Shown: positions 1 through 5,502 of the stretch, piece after piece
Layout of the letters: each line of letters starts with the position of its first letter
Numbering within the stretch: the first letter of the stretch is position 1
Source of the DNA: an uncultured Coriobacteriaceae bacterium
GTDB lineage: Bacteria; Actinomycetota; Coriobacteriia; Coriobacteriales; UMGS124
NCBI GenBank assembly: GCA_902783515.1
Contig: CACZRK010000354.1
Coordinates: 1 to 7,345 of the forward strand
Length of the DNA stretch: 7,345 nt
Direction of reading: 5' to 3'
Translations under genes and position numbers: made by a program
Notes under the pieces: model-generated
Database searches by the model: none
What the model saw: the letters and a program-made list of their open reading frames with translations, nothing else
What the model was told of the DNA's origin: nothing

Positions 1-26
1 CGGGGCGGACGGGCCGGAGGCGGCCA

Positions 27-515
27 TCACGCGCCCGCCTTCCCATGCGAGGACGTCGGGTGCAGCGGCGTGTAGCTGAGGCAGGGGCCGGGCACGACCT
101 CGTCACTCGTCTGCGCGTCCACGAGGTCCTGAAGCGTGTAGCTGTCGACGTAGCCGTTGATCGCGTCGTCCAGCCCACGCCAGAACGGGTTGGTCTCGCA
201 GGCAAAGCTGCGGGGGCACTGCGTGTCCTCCCGGGCAAGGCACGCCACCGGCGCCATGGTCCCCTCCGTGGCGCGCAGGATGTCGCCGGCCGTGATGTCC
301 CTCGCGCTCCGGGCGAGCACGTAGCCGCCGCCCTGGCCGCGCGACCCCTCGAGCAGGCCGGCGCCGCACAGGAGGCGAGCGAGCTGCTCCAGGTACTTGG
401 GCGAGATGCCCTGCCTGCTGCCGATCTCGCGCAGGCTGACGCGCCCCTCGCCCTTCTGGCGCGCAAGGTCGATCATCATGCGAAGGGCGTAGCGCCCCTT
501 GGTTGATACGAGCAC
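27..515 (-). CDS. Rrf2/IscR-family transcriptional regulator with a three-cysteine cluster motif
   Basis: A 162-residue protein, the usual size for Rrf2 regulators, which bind DNA as dimers and often sense Fe-S status, NO or cysteine supply. The N-terminus has the family opening STKGRYALRMM. A winged helix-turn-helix spans about residues 26-70, with recognition segment ISPKYLEQLARLL and wing GQGGGYVLAR. Cys92, Cys100 and Cys106 lie where IscR binds its [2Fe-2S] cluster, spaced CX7C and CX5C. The IscR ligand His107, three residues after the third Cys, has no equivalent: Asn109 is there. The dimerisation helix continues through FWRGLDDAINGYVDSYTLQDL. The tail after residue 135 is poorly conserved and has an extra Cys145. 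The GTG at 513-515 is preferred because AAGGGAG (523-529) lies 7 nt before it, whereas the GTG at 519-521 leaves only 1 nt. It follows the TSCPD gene by 36 nt, so co-transcription is likely. The family is certain; effector and targets are not. Confidence 0.94.
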   Translation of the reverse strand: MLVSTKGRYALRMMIDLARQKGEGRVSLREIGSRQGISPKYLEQLARLLCGAGLLEGSRGQGGGYVLARSARDITAGDILRATEGTMAPVACLAREDTQCPRSFACETNPFWRGLDDAINGYVDSYTLQDLVDAQTSDEVVPGPCLSYTPLHPTSSHGKAGA

Positions 516-522
516 GTTCACG

Positions 523-529
523 CTCCCTT
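523..529 (-). promoter_or_regulatory. Ribosome binding site of the Rrf2 gene
   Basis: AAGGGAG on the minus strand. It is 7 nt from the GTG at 513-515 but only 1 nt from the in-frame GTG at 519-521, so it decides the start in favour of the inner codon. Confidence 0.6.
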
Positions 530-551
530 GGGCGTCGACGCAGGTCGCCGC

Positions 552-839
552 CTACGCCGTCGCGGCTTCCGTCGTGGCCTGCGCCTTCGCCTTCGCCTGG
601 CGGAGGGCGATCGTGAGCTGGTCGGCGCACGAGGTCGGGCGCGGGCCGCAGACGTTGCCCTCCAGGAGCTCGATCACCCGGTCGGTGGGCATGCCCTTCG
701 TGAGCTTGCCGATCGCGAGGAGGTTGCCCGCGCAGCCGCGCGTGAACGAGACGCCCTCGATCGTCCCGCCGTCGTCACTGAGCTCGACGTGTATGTTCGT
801 GGAGCACACCCCGTGCGGCGTGAAGTCCATGCTGATCAT
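552..839 (-). CDS. Small TSCPD-domain protein (TIGR03905 type), function unknown
   Basis: A 95-residue protein that matches the small stand-alone TSCPD family (TIGR03905) over almost its whole length: Cys12 in HGVCSTNI, then GVSFTRGCAGNL with Cys36, GKLTKGM, and NVCGPRPTSCADQL with Cys64 and Cys71. The same domain occurs at the C-terminus of some adenosylcobalamin-dependent ribonucleotide reductases, but no reductase is present here and the stand-alone form has no established role. The four cysteines suggest metal or Fe-S binding (inference). The name-giving Pro is replaced by Ala72 (TSCAD). Residues 80-95 form an Ala/Lys/Thr-rich, probably helical tail. The ATG at 837-839 is chosen because AGGAGAGG lies 7 nt upstream and because the family begins just before the first Cys; the open frame reaches 980 but the extra part is Arg-rich and unlike the family. 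It is probably the first gene of a unit with the Rrf2 regulator. Confidence 0.92.
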   Translation of the reverse strand: MISMDFTPHGVCSTNIHVELSDDGGTIEGVSFTRGCAGNLLAIGKLTKGMPTDRVIELLEGNVCGPRPTSCADQLTIALRQAKAKAQATTEAATA

Positions 840-1118
840 GTCTGGTCCTCTCCTGGTGGCGCCCCGGCCATCCATGCGCGATCGGGCGCGACGTCCCGCC
901 TCCCCGGCCCTATGGCGGTCGCGGGAGATGGGACTCATGACGCGCCATGCGCACCCGCATGACGTCGGCAGCCATGTCATCTGCAGGTAAGAATACCATG
1001 TGGTTCGCTAGGAAAAACGCACACCACGGGACGCACGCAACCTCCGGGGGCAGGACGCGTGGCAGCCGCCCGGGCGGGCGGGCGCGAGGTGCGCGCATGC
1101 GGCACCGGTCGCGCGCGA
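840..1118. other. Non-coding interval between the LuxR and TSCPD genes
   Basis: No convincing gene. It contains the only AT-leaning patch in the area (about 985-1018), with a weak promoter candidate. A perfect 12-bp GC palindrome, CCGCCCGGGCGG, lies at 1066-1077, near the end of the LuxR gene. No convincing intrinsic terminator was found for the LuxR gene: the only run of five T on the minus strand (about 1014-1018) is not preceded by a good hairpin. Short frames here (for example 910-1098 minus) are Arg/Pro-rich and lack recognisable motifs. Confidence 0.5.
990..998 (-). promoter_or_regulatory. Possible extended -10 promoter element for TSCPD-rrf2
   Basis: The minus strand reads TGGTATTCT, an extended -10 (TGn) followed by a 4/6 match to TATAAT. 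There is no good -35; only a T-rich run lies upstream at about 1014-1018. The start would fall near 983, giving a leader of roughly 145 nt. Support is weak. Confidence 0.28.
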
Positions 1119-2762
1119 TCAGATGCCGGCCGACCCGTACGACTCCACGGCAGTGTCTCCCTCACGCTCGAGGGCGACGTCGCGATCAACGAGCTCCATC
1201 AGCTCGGTGCGCGAATGCACCCCCAGCTTGACGTACACGTTATGCGTGTGTACGCGCACGGTGTTCACCGACAGGCCAAGCGTCGCGGCGATGTAGTCGC
1301 TGCCGTATCCCATCGCCAGGAGGCGAAACACGTCCCTCTCACGCGCGGAGAGCATGCAGCGGCTCGCCCGCCCCTCGATCGCGCGGCGAAACGCGCCCTC
1401 CCGCCTGCCGTCGCCGGCCTCGGACGCCGCGCTGCGCCGCAGCTCGACGTCAAAGAGGTCCTCCAGCGGCAGCTCGCGCTCCCCGACGGCCGTGAAGAGG
1501 GCCTCGTAGTCGCGCTCGCCGAACAGCACGACGGACAGGACGAGCAGCGCCATGGCAGAGGCGACGTACAGCATCGTGGTCGGGCTGCCCGCCGGCACGA
1601 GCGGCGCGACCCAGGTGCCCAGCGCCCACCCGATCGTGCTGCCGGTCGCGAAGGCGCCGCGACCGATGCCGTACACAGCAACCGGCGAGACGTGCTTCTG
1701 CCTGACGAAGAAGGAGAGCAGGCACCAGAAGACAAGGTCAAACATGATGGACGCGAAGTACGCCAGGATGCTCCATCCGCTGGCAAGGCCGCCGAGCGCG
1801 GCTGCCACGGCGATGACGGACGAGGAGAAGACCGCGATGAGCGAGGTGATCCTCCCAAATCGCATGTGCTGCGTGTCGGCGCACACGCCCACGAGCACGA
1901 AGCCGGCGGCGAGAATCACGCGCAGCACCATGAGGAGCGTGCTGCCCTCAAGCGTCACGGCGAGCGCGTGGTAGCCCACGACCGCACCGCGCATCAGCGA
2001 TGTGACGAGCGCTATCAGAAAGGCGAGCGTCACGAGGCGCCAGAACGAGAACGGGAGCTGTGGACCCATGCGACGGTCGGCGCGCGCCTCGTCCCCCGAC
2101 GTCGCGGACGTCAACGGTCCCTGGCAGGCAAGCCATGCCGCGCCGAGGGGCAGCATCGTGAACGTGATGAATGACGCGACCGAAGGCCCTCCCGAGACAG
2201 GCGCCCACGCACCGCAGGCGTTGTTCGCGAAGAAGATCATCGCGGCGAGCAGCTGCGAGAGCCCCGTGTTCACGAGCGCCCGTCGCGGCGTGAGCGAGCC
2301 GAAGACGCAGCCGCATCGCAGCGAGATGAACGCCATGCCAGCGCCGATCGCCAGCGAGCACAGGACGAACAGCGCACGGGAGATGCCAGTGTCGATAAAC
2401 TGCCCGAGGTAGTGCGGCCCGAGGGCAAGCACGCCAAGGCAGCAGACGGTCGCGACGGCGCCGCCGAGCATCACGGCGCGGTTGCTCGCGACCCGCGTCG
2501 TGCCGCGCGCCGCGAGCATGGCGCCCACCACCAGGGCGATGGCCTGCGTGAGCGTGGTGGCGACGTAGAAGATGGCTAGGTTCGCGGAGTTCGTCTCGGT
2601 ATCAAGCGACAGCCAGGTTGACCCGCTGTACGCGAGGGCGATCCAGGCGCACCACAGGCCAAAGGACATGCTTGGCAGCGCGGGCCACTGCGCGACGAGC
2701 CGTGCGATCAGCGCGGGACGCTCAGCGTCGTGCGACGCGCAATCGGCATCGGCGTCCGCCAT
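1119..2762 (-). CDS. Membrane-bound LuxR-family regulator: 12-helix MFS-like domain plus C-terminal HTH
   Basis: A 547-residue fusion. About twelve hydrophobic segments occupy residues 32-414, in two groups of six split by a polar loop at 214-240. MFS-like loop remnants are visible: a basic stretch after the second helix (near 87-95) and GVCADTQHMRFGR between helices 8 and 9 (about 292-304). A soluble linker (416-468) leads to a GerE/LuxR helix-turn-helix at about 470-535, seen as LSARERDVFRLLAMG, YIAATLGLSVNTVRVHTHNV and YVKLGVHSRTELMELV. Proteins of this layout are abundant in Eggerthellaceae and often lie beside molybdoenzyme genes; the membrane part probably senses a ligand, though transport is not excluded. 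No receiver domain is present, so it is not a classical two-component response regulator. The ATG at 2760-2762 has AGG 6 nt upstream; an in-frame GTG at 2795 would add 11 residues and cannot be ruled out. It lies downstream of the reductase operon in the same orientation, with its own promoter candidate. Confidence 0.93.
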   Translation of the reverse strand: MADADADCASHDAERPALIARLVAQWPALPSMSFGLWCAWIALAYSGSTWLSLDTETNSANLAIFYVATTLTQAIALVVGAMLAARGTTRVASNRAVMLGGAVATVCCLGVLALGPHYLGQFIDTGISRALFVLCSLAIGAGMAFISLRCGCVFGSLTPRRALVNTGLSQLLAAMIFFANNACGAWAPVSGGPSVASFITFTMLPLGAAWLACQGPLTSATSGDEARADRRMGPQLPFSFWRLVTLAFLIALVTSLMRGAVVGYHALAVTLEGSTLLMVLRVILAAGFVLVGVCADTQHMRFGRITSLIAVFSSSVIAVAAALGGLASGWSILAYFASIMFDLVFWCLLSFFVRQKHVSPVAVYGIGRGAFATGSTIGWALGTWVAPLVPAGSPTTMLYVASAMALLVLSVVLFGERDYEALFTAVGERELPLEDLFDVELRRSAASEAGDGRREGAFRRAIEGRASRCMLSARERDVFRLLAMGYGSDYIAATLGLSVNTVRVHTHNVYVKLGVHSRTELMELVDRDVALEREGDTAVESYGSAGI

Positions 2763-2903
2763 CAACGACCTGTCATCGGATATGCCCTTCCCCACGGCAC
2801 TCGCCCCCCGTCGGCGACGGCGTCGGCACTGCGCTTGCTGCCGACGCGCTGCCCATGACGGCGTGGGCTCCCCGGGTCCGTGCCGCCACGCCTGTGGTGC
2901 GAG

Positions 2904-2932
2904 ATTGTATCATCGCGCCCCGCTGGTCTCAG
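2904..2932 (-). promoter_or_regulatory. Promoter candidate for the LuxR-type regulator
   Basis: On the minus strand, CTGAGA (2927-2932, 4/6 match to the -35 consensus) is followed after 17 bp by TACAAT (2904-2909, 5/6 match to the -10). The -10 is preceded by TGA, making an extended TGn element. In such a GC-rich setting this is the best sigma-70-like site in the window. Transcription would begin near 2897, about 135 nt before the ATG at 2762. Confidence 0.5.
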
Positions 2933-3030
2933 CCCCGTCGGCCATTCACGCAGCCATGAGCTGCGAGTTCGGCGCAGTTGCGCGCATTTTGCCATGGAGA
3001 ATGCACGCTGCTCGTATATTCAGGTGTTCG

Positions 3031-3044
3031 TTTATCTACATAAA
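3031..3044. promoter_or_regulatory. CRP/FNR-like dyad TTTAT-N4-ATAAA
   Basis: A perfect 5-bp inverted repeat with a 4-bp spacer inside the AT-rich island. The layout equals that of the FNR box (TTGAT-N4-ATCAA), with one symmetrical change per arm. It lies about 140 bp upstream of the predicted LuxR-gene start site, which is far for a direct activator. Such AT-rich dyads can also arise by chance. Confidence 0.25.
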
Positions 3045-3056
3045 TCGTAATTTTAT

Positions 3057-3074
3057 GGCAAATCTAAGATTGCC
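3057..3074 (-). terminator. Imperfect hairpin behind the chaperone gene, possible weak terminator
   Basis: The minus strand reads GGCAATC, loop TTA, then GATTTGCC: seven pairs with one bulged base, 43 nt after the chaperone stop codon. It is followed by ATAAAATT rather than a clean T-run, so termination efficiency is doubtful. It could instead be a protein-binding dyad. Confidence 0.25.
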
Positions 3075-3117
3075 TGACGTTCGTCTTACAACGCGATGCG
3101 TCCGCGTGATCCCTCGC

Positions 3118-3861
3118 TCACGCCTCTGGCGCGTCTTCCTGCCCGCGCACCTGTGCCAGCAGGTCATTGATCGTCTCAAGGTCAAGCTTCAGGAATCCGC
3201 GCGTGATTTCCAAGACGCCCCGGTAGAAGCGCGTCTCCAGAATGTTGCGCGCTGCACTCTCAAACTGATCGAACCAATTCAGAATGTGCTGGTGTATGAA
3301 GTCGCGCGATGTCTCCAGCTCGTGGGTCGCCATCTCGCGATCCCCCTCGGCAAGGGCCTTCTCGACGCGATCGGAGAGGATTGCCAGAAACTCAAACATG
3401 AAGGAGAGATGATCCGCTGGCCAGTCCACGCCCTCGGCCAACTTGACGCGCTCATGCTTGAACGCCGTGAAGACCTCCTGGTAGCTCTCCTGGTACAGCA
3501 GGCCGTCCTCGCTGGTAAACACGCTCTCGTACGGGACGGCCGTCTTGCCCTCGTACGCCTTCGTGCCCGTAAAGGCGCCCGTGAAGTCGGCGGCGAGCTC
3601 GTTGCGCGTTCCCGTATTGCGCTTTGCGAGGTAACGGGCGATGTCGTTCGTGCCAGCCGCGAAGTCATCGTTGAGCCCGGCGTACGCGGAAAGGTCCATC
3701 GCGGCGATCGTGTCTATCTGCTCCTGCGTGAGCGTCTTGAAGTAAAGCGATGCCAGCATGCGATAGAACGTCGCCCTGCTCTCAAGAACCTTGGCAACCT
3801 CGTCGCACGTACTCGGCGCGCTCTCCCCTGCGGGTGCCGCCTGCCGTGTCGTCGTGTCCAT
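3118..3861 (-). CDS. TorD/DmsD-family molybdoenzyme maturation chaperone
   Basis: A 247-residue, cytoplasmic, mostly helical protein with no signal peptide or membrane segment. Proteins of this family bind the Tat leader and apo-form of DMSO-reductase-type catalytic subunits and hold them until the molybdenum cofactor is inserted. Family marks are the N-terminal helix with RATFYRMLASLYF (29-41), an ADFTGAFTG segment (91-99) where the family has its LF-G motif, VPYESVF (109-115), and the signature PADHLSFMFEFLAIL (148-162), corresponding to the family pDHl-eleFl motif. FIHQHILNWFDQF (188-200) fits the conserved H-x3-W region. The ATG at 3859-3861 is chosen because AGAGGGGAG lies 7 nt upstream; the frame stays open to 3954 without a comparable site, and the extra residues do not resemble the family. 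The first 18 residues look disordered. It is 229 nt behind the anchor gene, much looser than the other junctions. The partner is almost certainly the catalytic subunit encoded upstream. Confidence 0.92.
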   Translation of the reverse strand: MDTTTRQAAPAGESAPSTCDEVAKVLESRATFYRMLASLYFKTLTQEQIDTIAAMDLSAYAGLNDDFAAGTNDIARYLAKRNTGTRNELAADFTGAFTGTKAYEGKTAVPYESVFTSEDGLLYQESYQEVFTAFKHERVKLAEGVDWPADHLSFMFEFLAILSDRVEKALAEGDREMATHELETSRDFIHQHILNWFDQFESAARNILETRFYRGVLEITRGFLKLDLETINDLLAQVRGQEDAPEA

Positions 3862-3868
3862 CACGTCG

Positions 3869-3877
3869 CTCCCCTCT
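3869..3877 (-). promoter_or_regulatory. Strong ribosome binding site of the chaperone gene
   Basis: AGAGGGGAG on the minus strand, 7 nt before the ATG at 3859-3861. It selects this start over in-frame candidates at 3906 and 3954, which lack such a site. Confidence 0.6.
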
Positions 3878-4048
3878 CGCGGTAACGCCTCTCCCCGCGT
3901 CGTCATGCCGGCTGTCCCGCCGACGTAAGATTGCGCTTCGTCGTCTCGCGCCACAGCTCGACCATGCCCGCGGCCACGGTCGGCATCCCCGTCCCGCGCG
4001 CTTCACATCTACCTCGCAATCGTACAGCTGCGGCCATCGGAAACGAAG

Positions 4049-4062
4049 GCGTCCCCGGACGC
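4049..4062 (-). terminator. Hairpin after the anchor gene: attenuator or partial terminator candidate
   Basis: The minus strand reads GCGTCCGGGGACGC, a compact GC stem (five pairs with loop CGGG), followed by CTTCGTTTCC. The T-rich part is interrupted, so full termination is unlikely. It begins about 28 nt after the anchor stop codon and may lower expression of the chaperone relative to the reductase subunits, or protect the upstream mRNA end. Confidence 0.35.
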
Positions 4063-4090
4063 TCGCGCGCACCGAGGACGCCGCTCGATC

Positions 4091-4909
4091 TCAGAGCCCG
4101 TAGCCGTGCACGCCCGAACTCACGGCATGCACGATCTGGATGAAGTCACCATCCAGCAGCCTCATCGCAACGCGCAGGCACAGGCCGCCCGCTGCGGTGC
4201 AGAGAAACGCGGCGATCACGAGCTGCGGTACCTTGAGCGCCGCGACGACGCACGCGAGCGCGACCACGCAGCCTACTGCGACGGCGACGCCCCAGAACGG
4301 CACGGGGCTGACCGTCCAGCCTGTGTGAGCCGCATACCCGACTAGGGCGATCAGGTTCGCGACGACGACGGCAGCGGTGACGCACAGGGGCTGGCGAGTC
4401 GTCTTCGCGTCGTGCGCGAGCACCATGATGGAGCAGGTGAGCGCACCACCCATAGCCAGCGCGTTCAGCAGGTAGCACACAGGCAGCAGCCAGGTGTTCC
4501 ACGCCGGTTTGTTCGCCAGGACATACTGGTTGCCCGCAAGCCACGCACCGCTCGCACCGACGAACAGGGCGAGGGCGGCAATCGCGACGCGCGCGCCGCG
4601 GGATGCCCCGCGGCCTTGCATCGCGAGGTACACGACGGCGAGCACCACGCCGAGCAACGTCATCAGCATGCTGAGCGAAACGCCGGAGAGCCTCGTCACC
4701 CCCCGCAGGATCGCGAGGGCGGCCGCGGGGCTGCCGTATCCCACGACGGTGACGACGAGGGATGCGACGAGGACGACGAGCGCCGCCGCGAGGGCGGGGG
4801 TGCGGCTTCGTCTACCGAACCCCCGCACCTCGCCGAGCCCAGCGAAGAACAGGGTACCGAGGCCGCAACAGGTCAAGAGCGTCGAGACGAGAAGCGGCCA
4901 GCTTGTCAT
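4091..4909 (-). CDS. DmsC-type membrane anchor subunit (eight helices)
   Basis: A 272-residue integral membrane protein. Eight hydrophobic segments fall at about 4-26, 38-58, 79-98, 106-126, 137-164, 175-196, 202-225 and 229-252, as expected for DmsC, which anchors the catalytic and Fe-S subunits and oxidises menaquinol. The opening MTSWPLLVSTLL matches the DmsC start, where a W-P-L motif opens the first helix. The ATG at 4907-4909 shares one base with the stop of the Fe-S gene (TAATG), so translation is probably coupled; GGAGGG lies about 10 nt upstream. An in-frame GTG at 4927 would lie inside the preceding gene and disturb the family start. The protein has no cofactor-binding motif and no heme-ligand pattern I can identify. 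No symbol is given because DmsC-type anchors also serve reductases for substrates other than DMSO. It could conceivably be an NrfD/PsrC-type anchor, but the start motif and the eight short helices favour DmsC. Confidence 0.9.
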   Translation of the reverse strand: MTSWPLLVSTLLTCCGLGTLFFAGLGEVRGFGRRSRTPALAAALVVLVASLVVTVVGYGSPAAALAILRGVTRLSGVSLSMLMTLLGVVLAVVYLAMQGRGASRGARVAIAALALFVGASGAWLAGNQYVLANKPAWNTWLLPVCYLLNALAMGGALTCSIMVLAHDAKTTRQPLCVTAAVVVANLIALVGYAAHTGWTVSPVPFWGVAVAVGCVVALACVVAALKVPQLVIAAFLCTAAGGLCLRVAMRLLDGDFIQIVHAVSSGVHGYGL

Positions 4910-5502
4910 TACTCCGGGTCCCTCCACTCGGCGGTCTTCTTGGAGAGAATGAAGACCGTGGACGGCTTGACGTCACCCGGATCGGGCAGCGCGTGCACCG
5001 ACTCCGGGTCCTTCTCCTTCGCGGCGGCTACGTACTTGGAGACCTCGGAGTCAGGATCGTCCAGGTCGCCCCAGAGGCGGGCGCCGGTGCAGCAGTTGTG
5101 CACGCACGCAGGATCCTTGCCGTCGCGCGTCAGCTGGCTGCACAGGGTGCACTTCTGCACGACGTTCTTGTCCTCCACGTAGGTGCGGGCGCCGTAGGGG
5201 CATGCCGCGATGCATGCCTGGCAGCCGATGCAGGTGTCCGCGTCCACGACCACGGCGCCGGTGACGTCGTCGCGATGGGACGCGCCGGTCGGGCAGACCT
5301 CAAGGCACGGGGCGTTCGCACACTGCTGGCACTGCGTGGGGAGCCAGTACATCTGGATGTCGGGATAGGTGCCGTACGGCCCCATCGGGATGACGTGGTT
5401 CCAGTAAACGCCCAGGTCGACGCCATTCTCGTGCTTGCAGGCGACGACGCAGGTGTCACAGCCCGTGCAGCGGTCAAGGTCAATCACAAGAGCGTTTCTC
5501 AT
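4909..5502 (-). CDS. DmsB-type 4Fe-4S electron-transfer subunit
   Basis: A 197-residue ferredoxin-like subunit that would pass electrons from the membrane anchor to the molybdenum subunit. Sixteen cysteines in four groups can bind four clusters: Cys12/15/18/22, Cys58/61/66/70, Cys91/94/97/101 and Cys118/121/133/137. This is the pattern of DmsB, NrfC and PsrB. The start MRNALVIDLDRCTGCDTCVVAC is typical, and DLDDPDSEVS near 146-155 is common in DMSO-reductase-type B subunits. It has no signal peptide, as expected for a subunit exported bound to a Tat-dependent partner. An oddity is Cys138 immediately after Cys137, where Pro is usual. The ATG at 5500-5502 directly abuts the stop of the catalytic gene (TAAATG), with GAGGA 10 nt upstream; its own stop overlaps the anchor start. 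Family assignment is secure, while the acceptor reduced by the complex is not. Confidence 0.95.
   Translation of the reverse strand: MRNALVIDLDRCTGCDTCVVACKHENGVDLGVYWNHVIPMGPYGTYPDIQMYWLPTQCQQCANAPCLEVCPTGASHRDDVTGAVVVDADTCIGCQACIAACPYGARTYVEDKNVVQKCTLCSQLTRDGKDPACVHNCCTGARLWGDLDDPDSEVSKYVAAAKEKDPESVHALPDPGDVKPSTVFILSKKTAEWRDPE

Larger units (their letters stand above)
2763..3117. other. Regulatory interval upstream of the LuxR gene, with an AT-rich island
   Basis: No supported gene. Reading leftwards from the chaperone stop, the interval contains an imperfect hairpin (3057-3074), an AT-rich island (about 3003-3075) with short dyads, and a promoter candidate at 2904-2932. The rest is ordinary high-GC DNA. 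A 77-codon minus-strand frame (2762-2995) ends in TGATG over the LuxR ATG, but it has no ribosome binding site and an Arg-rich, motif-free product. Confidence 0.6.

Noticed and set aside
840..980. N-terminal extension of the TSCPD protein up to position 980
   Set aside because: The extra 47 residues are Arg-rich and unlike the family; the ATG at 839 has a good ribosome binding site and puts the first conserved Cys at its usual place.
1066..1077. The palindrome CCGCCCGGGCGG as an operator or terminator
   Set aside because: It has no loop and no T-run, and in DNA of this composition such GC palindromes are expected by chance.
1059..2174. A 371-codon open frame on the plus strand, opposite the LuxR gene
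   Set aside because: It mirrors a clearly identified membrane/LuxR protein; its product is rich in His, Arg, Glu and Ala with no domain pattern, as expected for the antisense frame of a high-GC gene.
2762..2995. A 77-codon minus-strand frame ending in TGATG over the LuxR start
   Set aside because: There is no ribosome binding site before its ATG (the upstream bases read TTCTCC), it would begin upstream of the predicted transcription start near 2897, and the product is Arg/Gly-rich without motifs.
2572..3885. A 437-codon open frame on the plus strand, spanning the LuxR start, the intergenic region and the chaperone gene
   Set aside because: It crosses an obvious promoter-like AT-rich island and is antisense to two recognised proteins; the product is Arg-rich with no recognisable motif.
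3862..3954. N-terminal extension of the chaperone to GTG 3954 or ATG 3906
   Set aside because: Neither start has a comparable ribosome binding site; AGAGGGGAG lies 7 nt before ATG 3861, and TorD-family proteins begin shortly before the RATFYRML helix.
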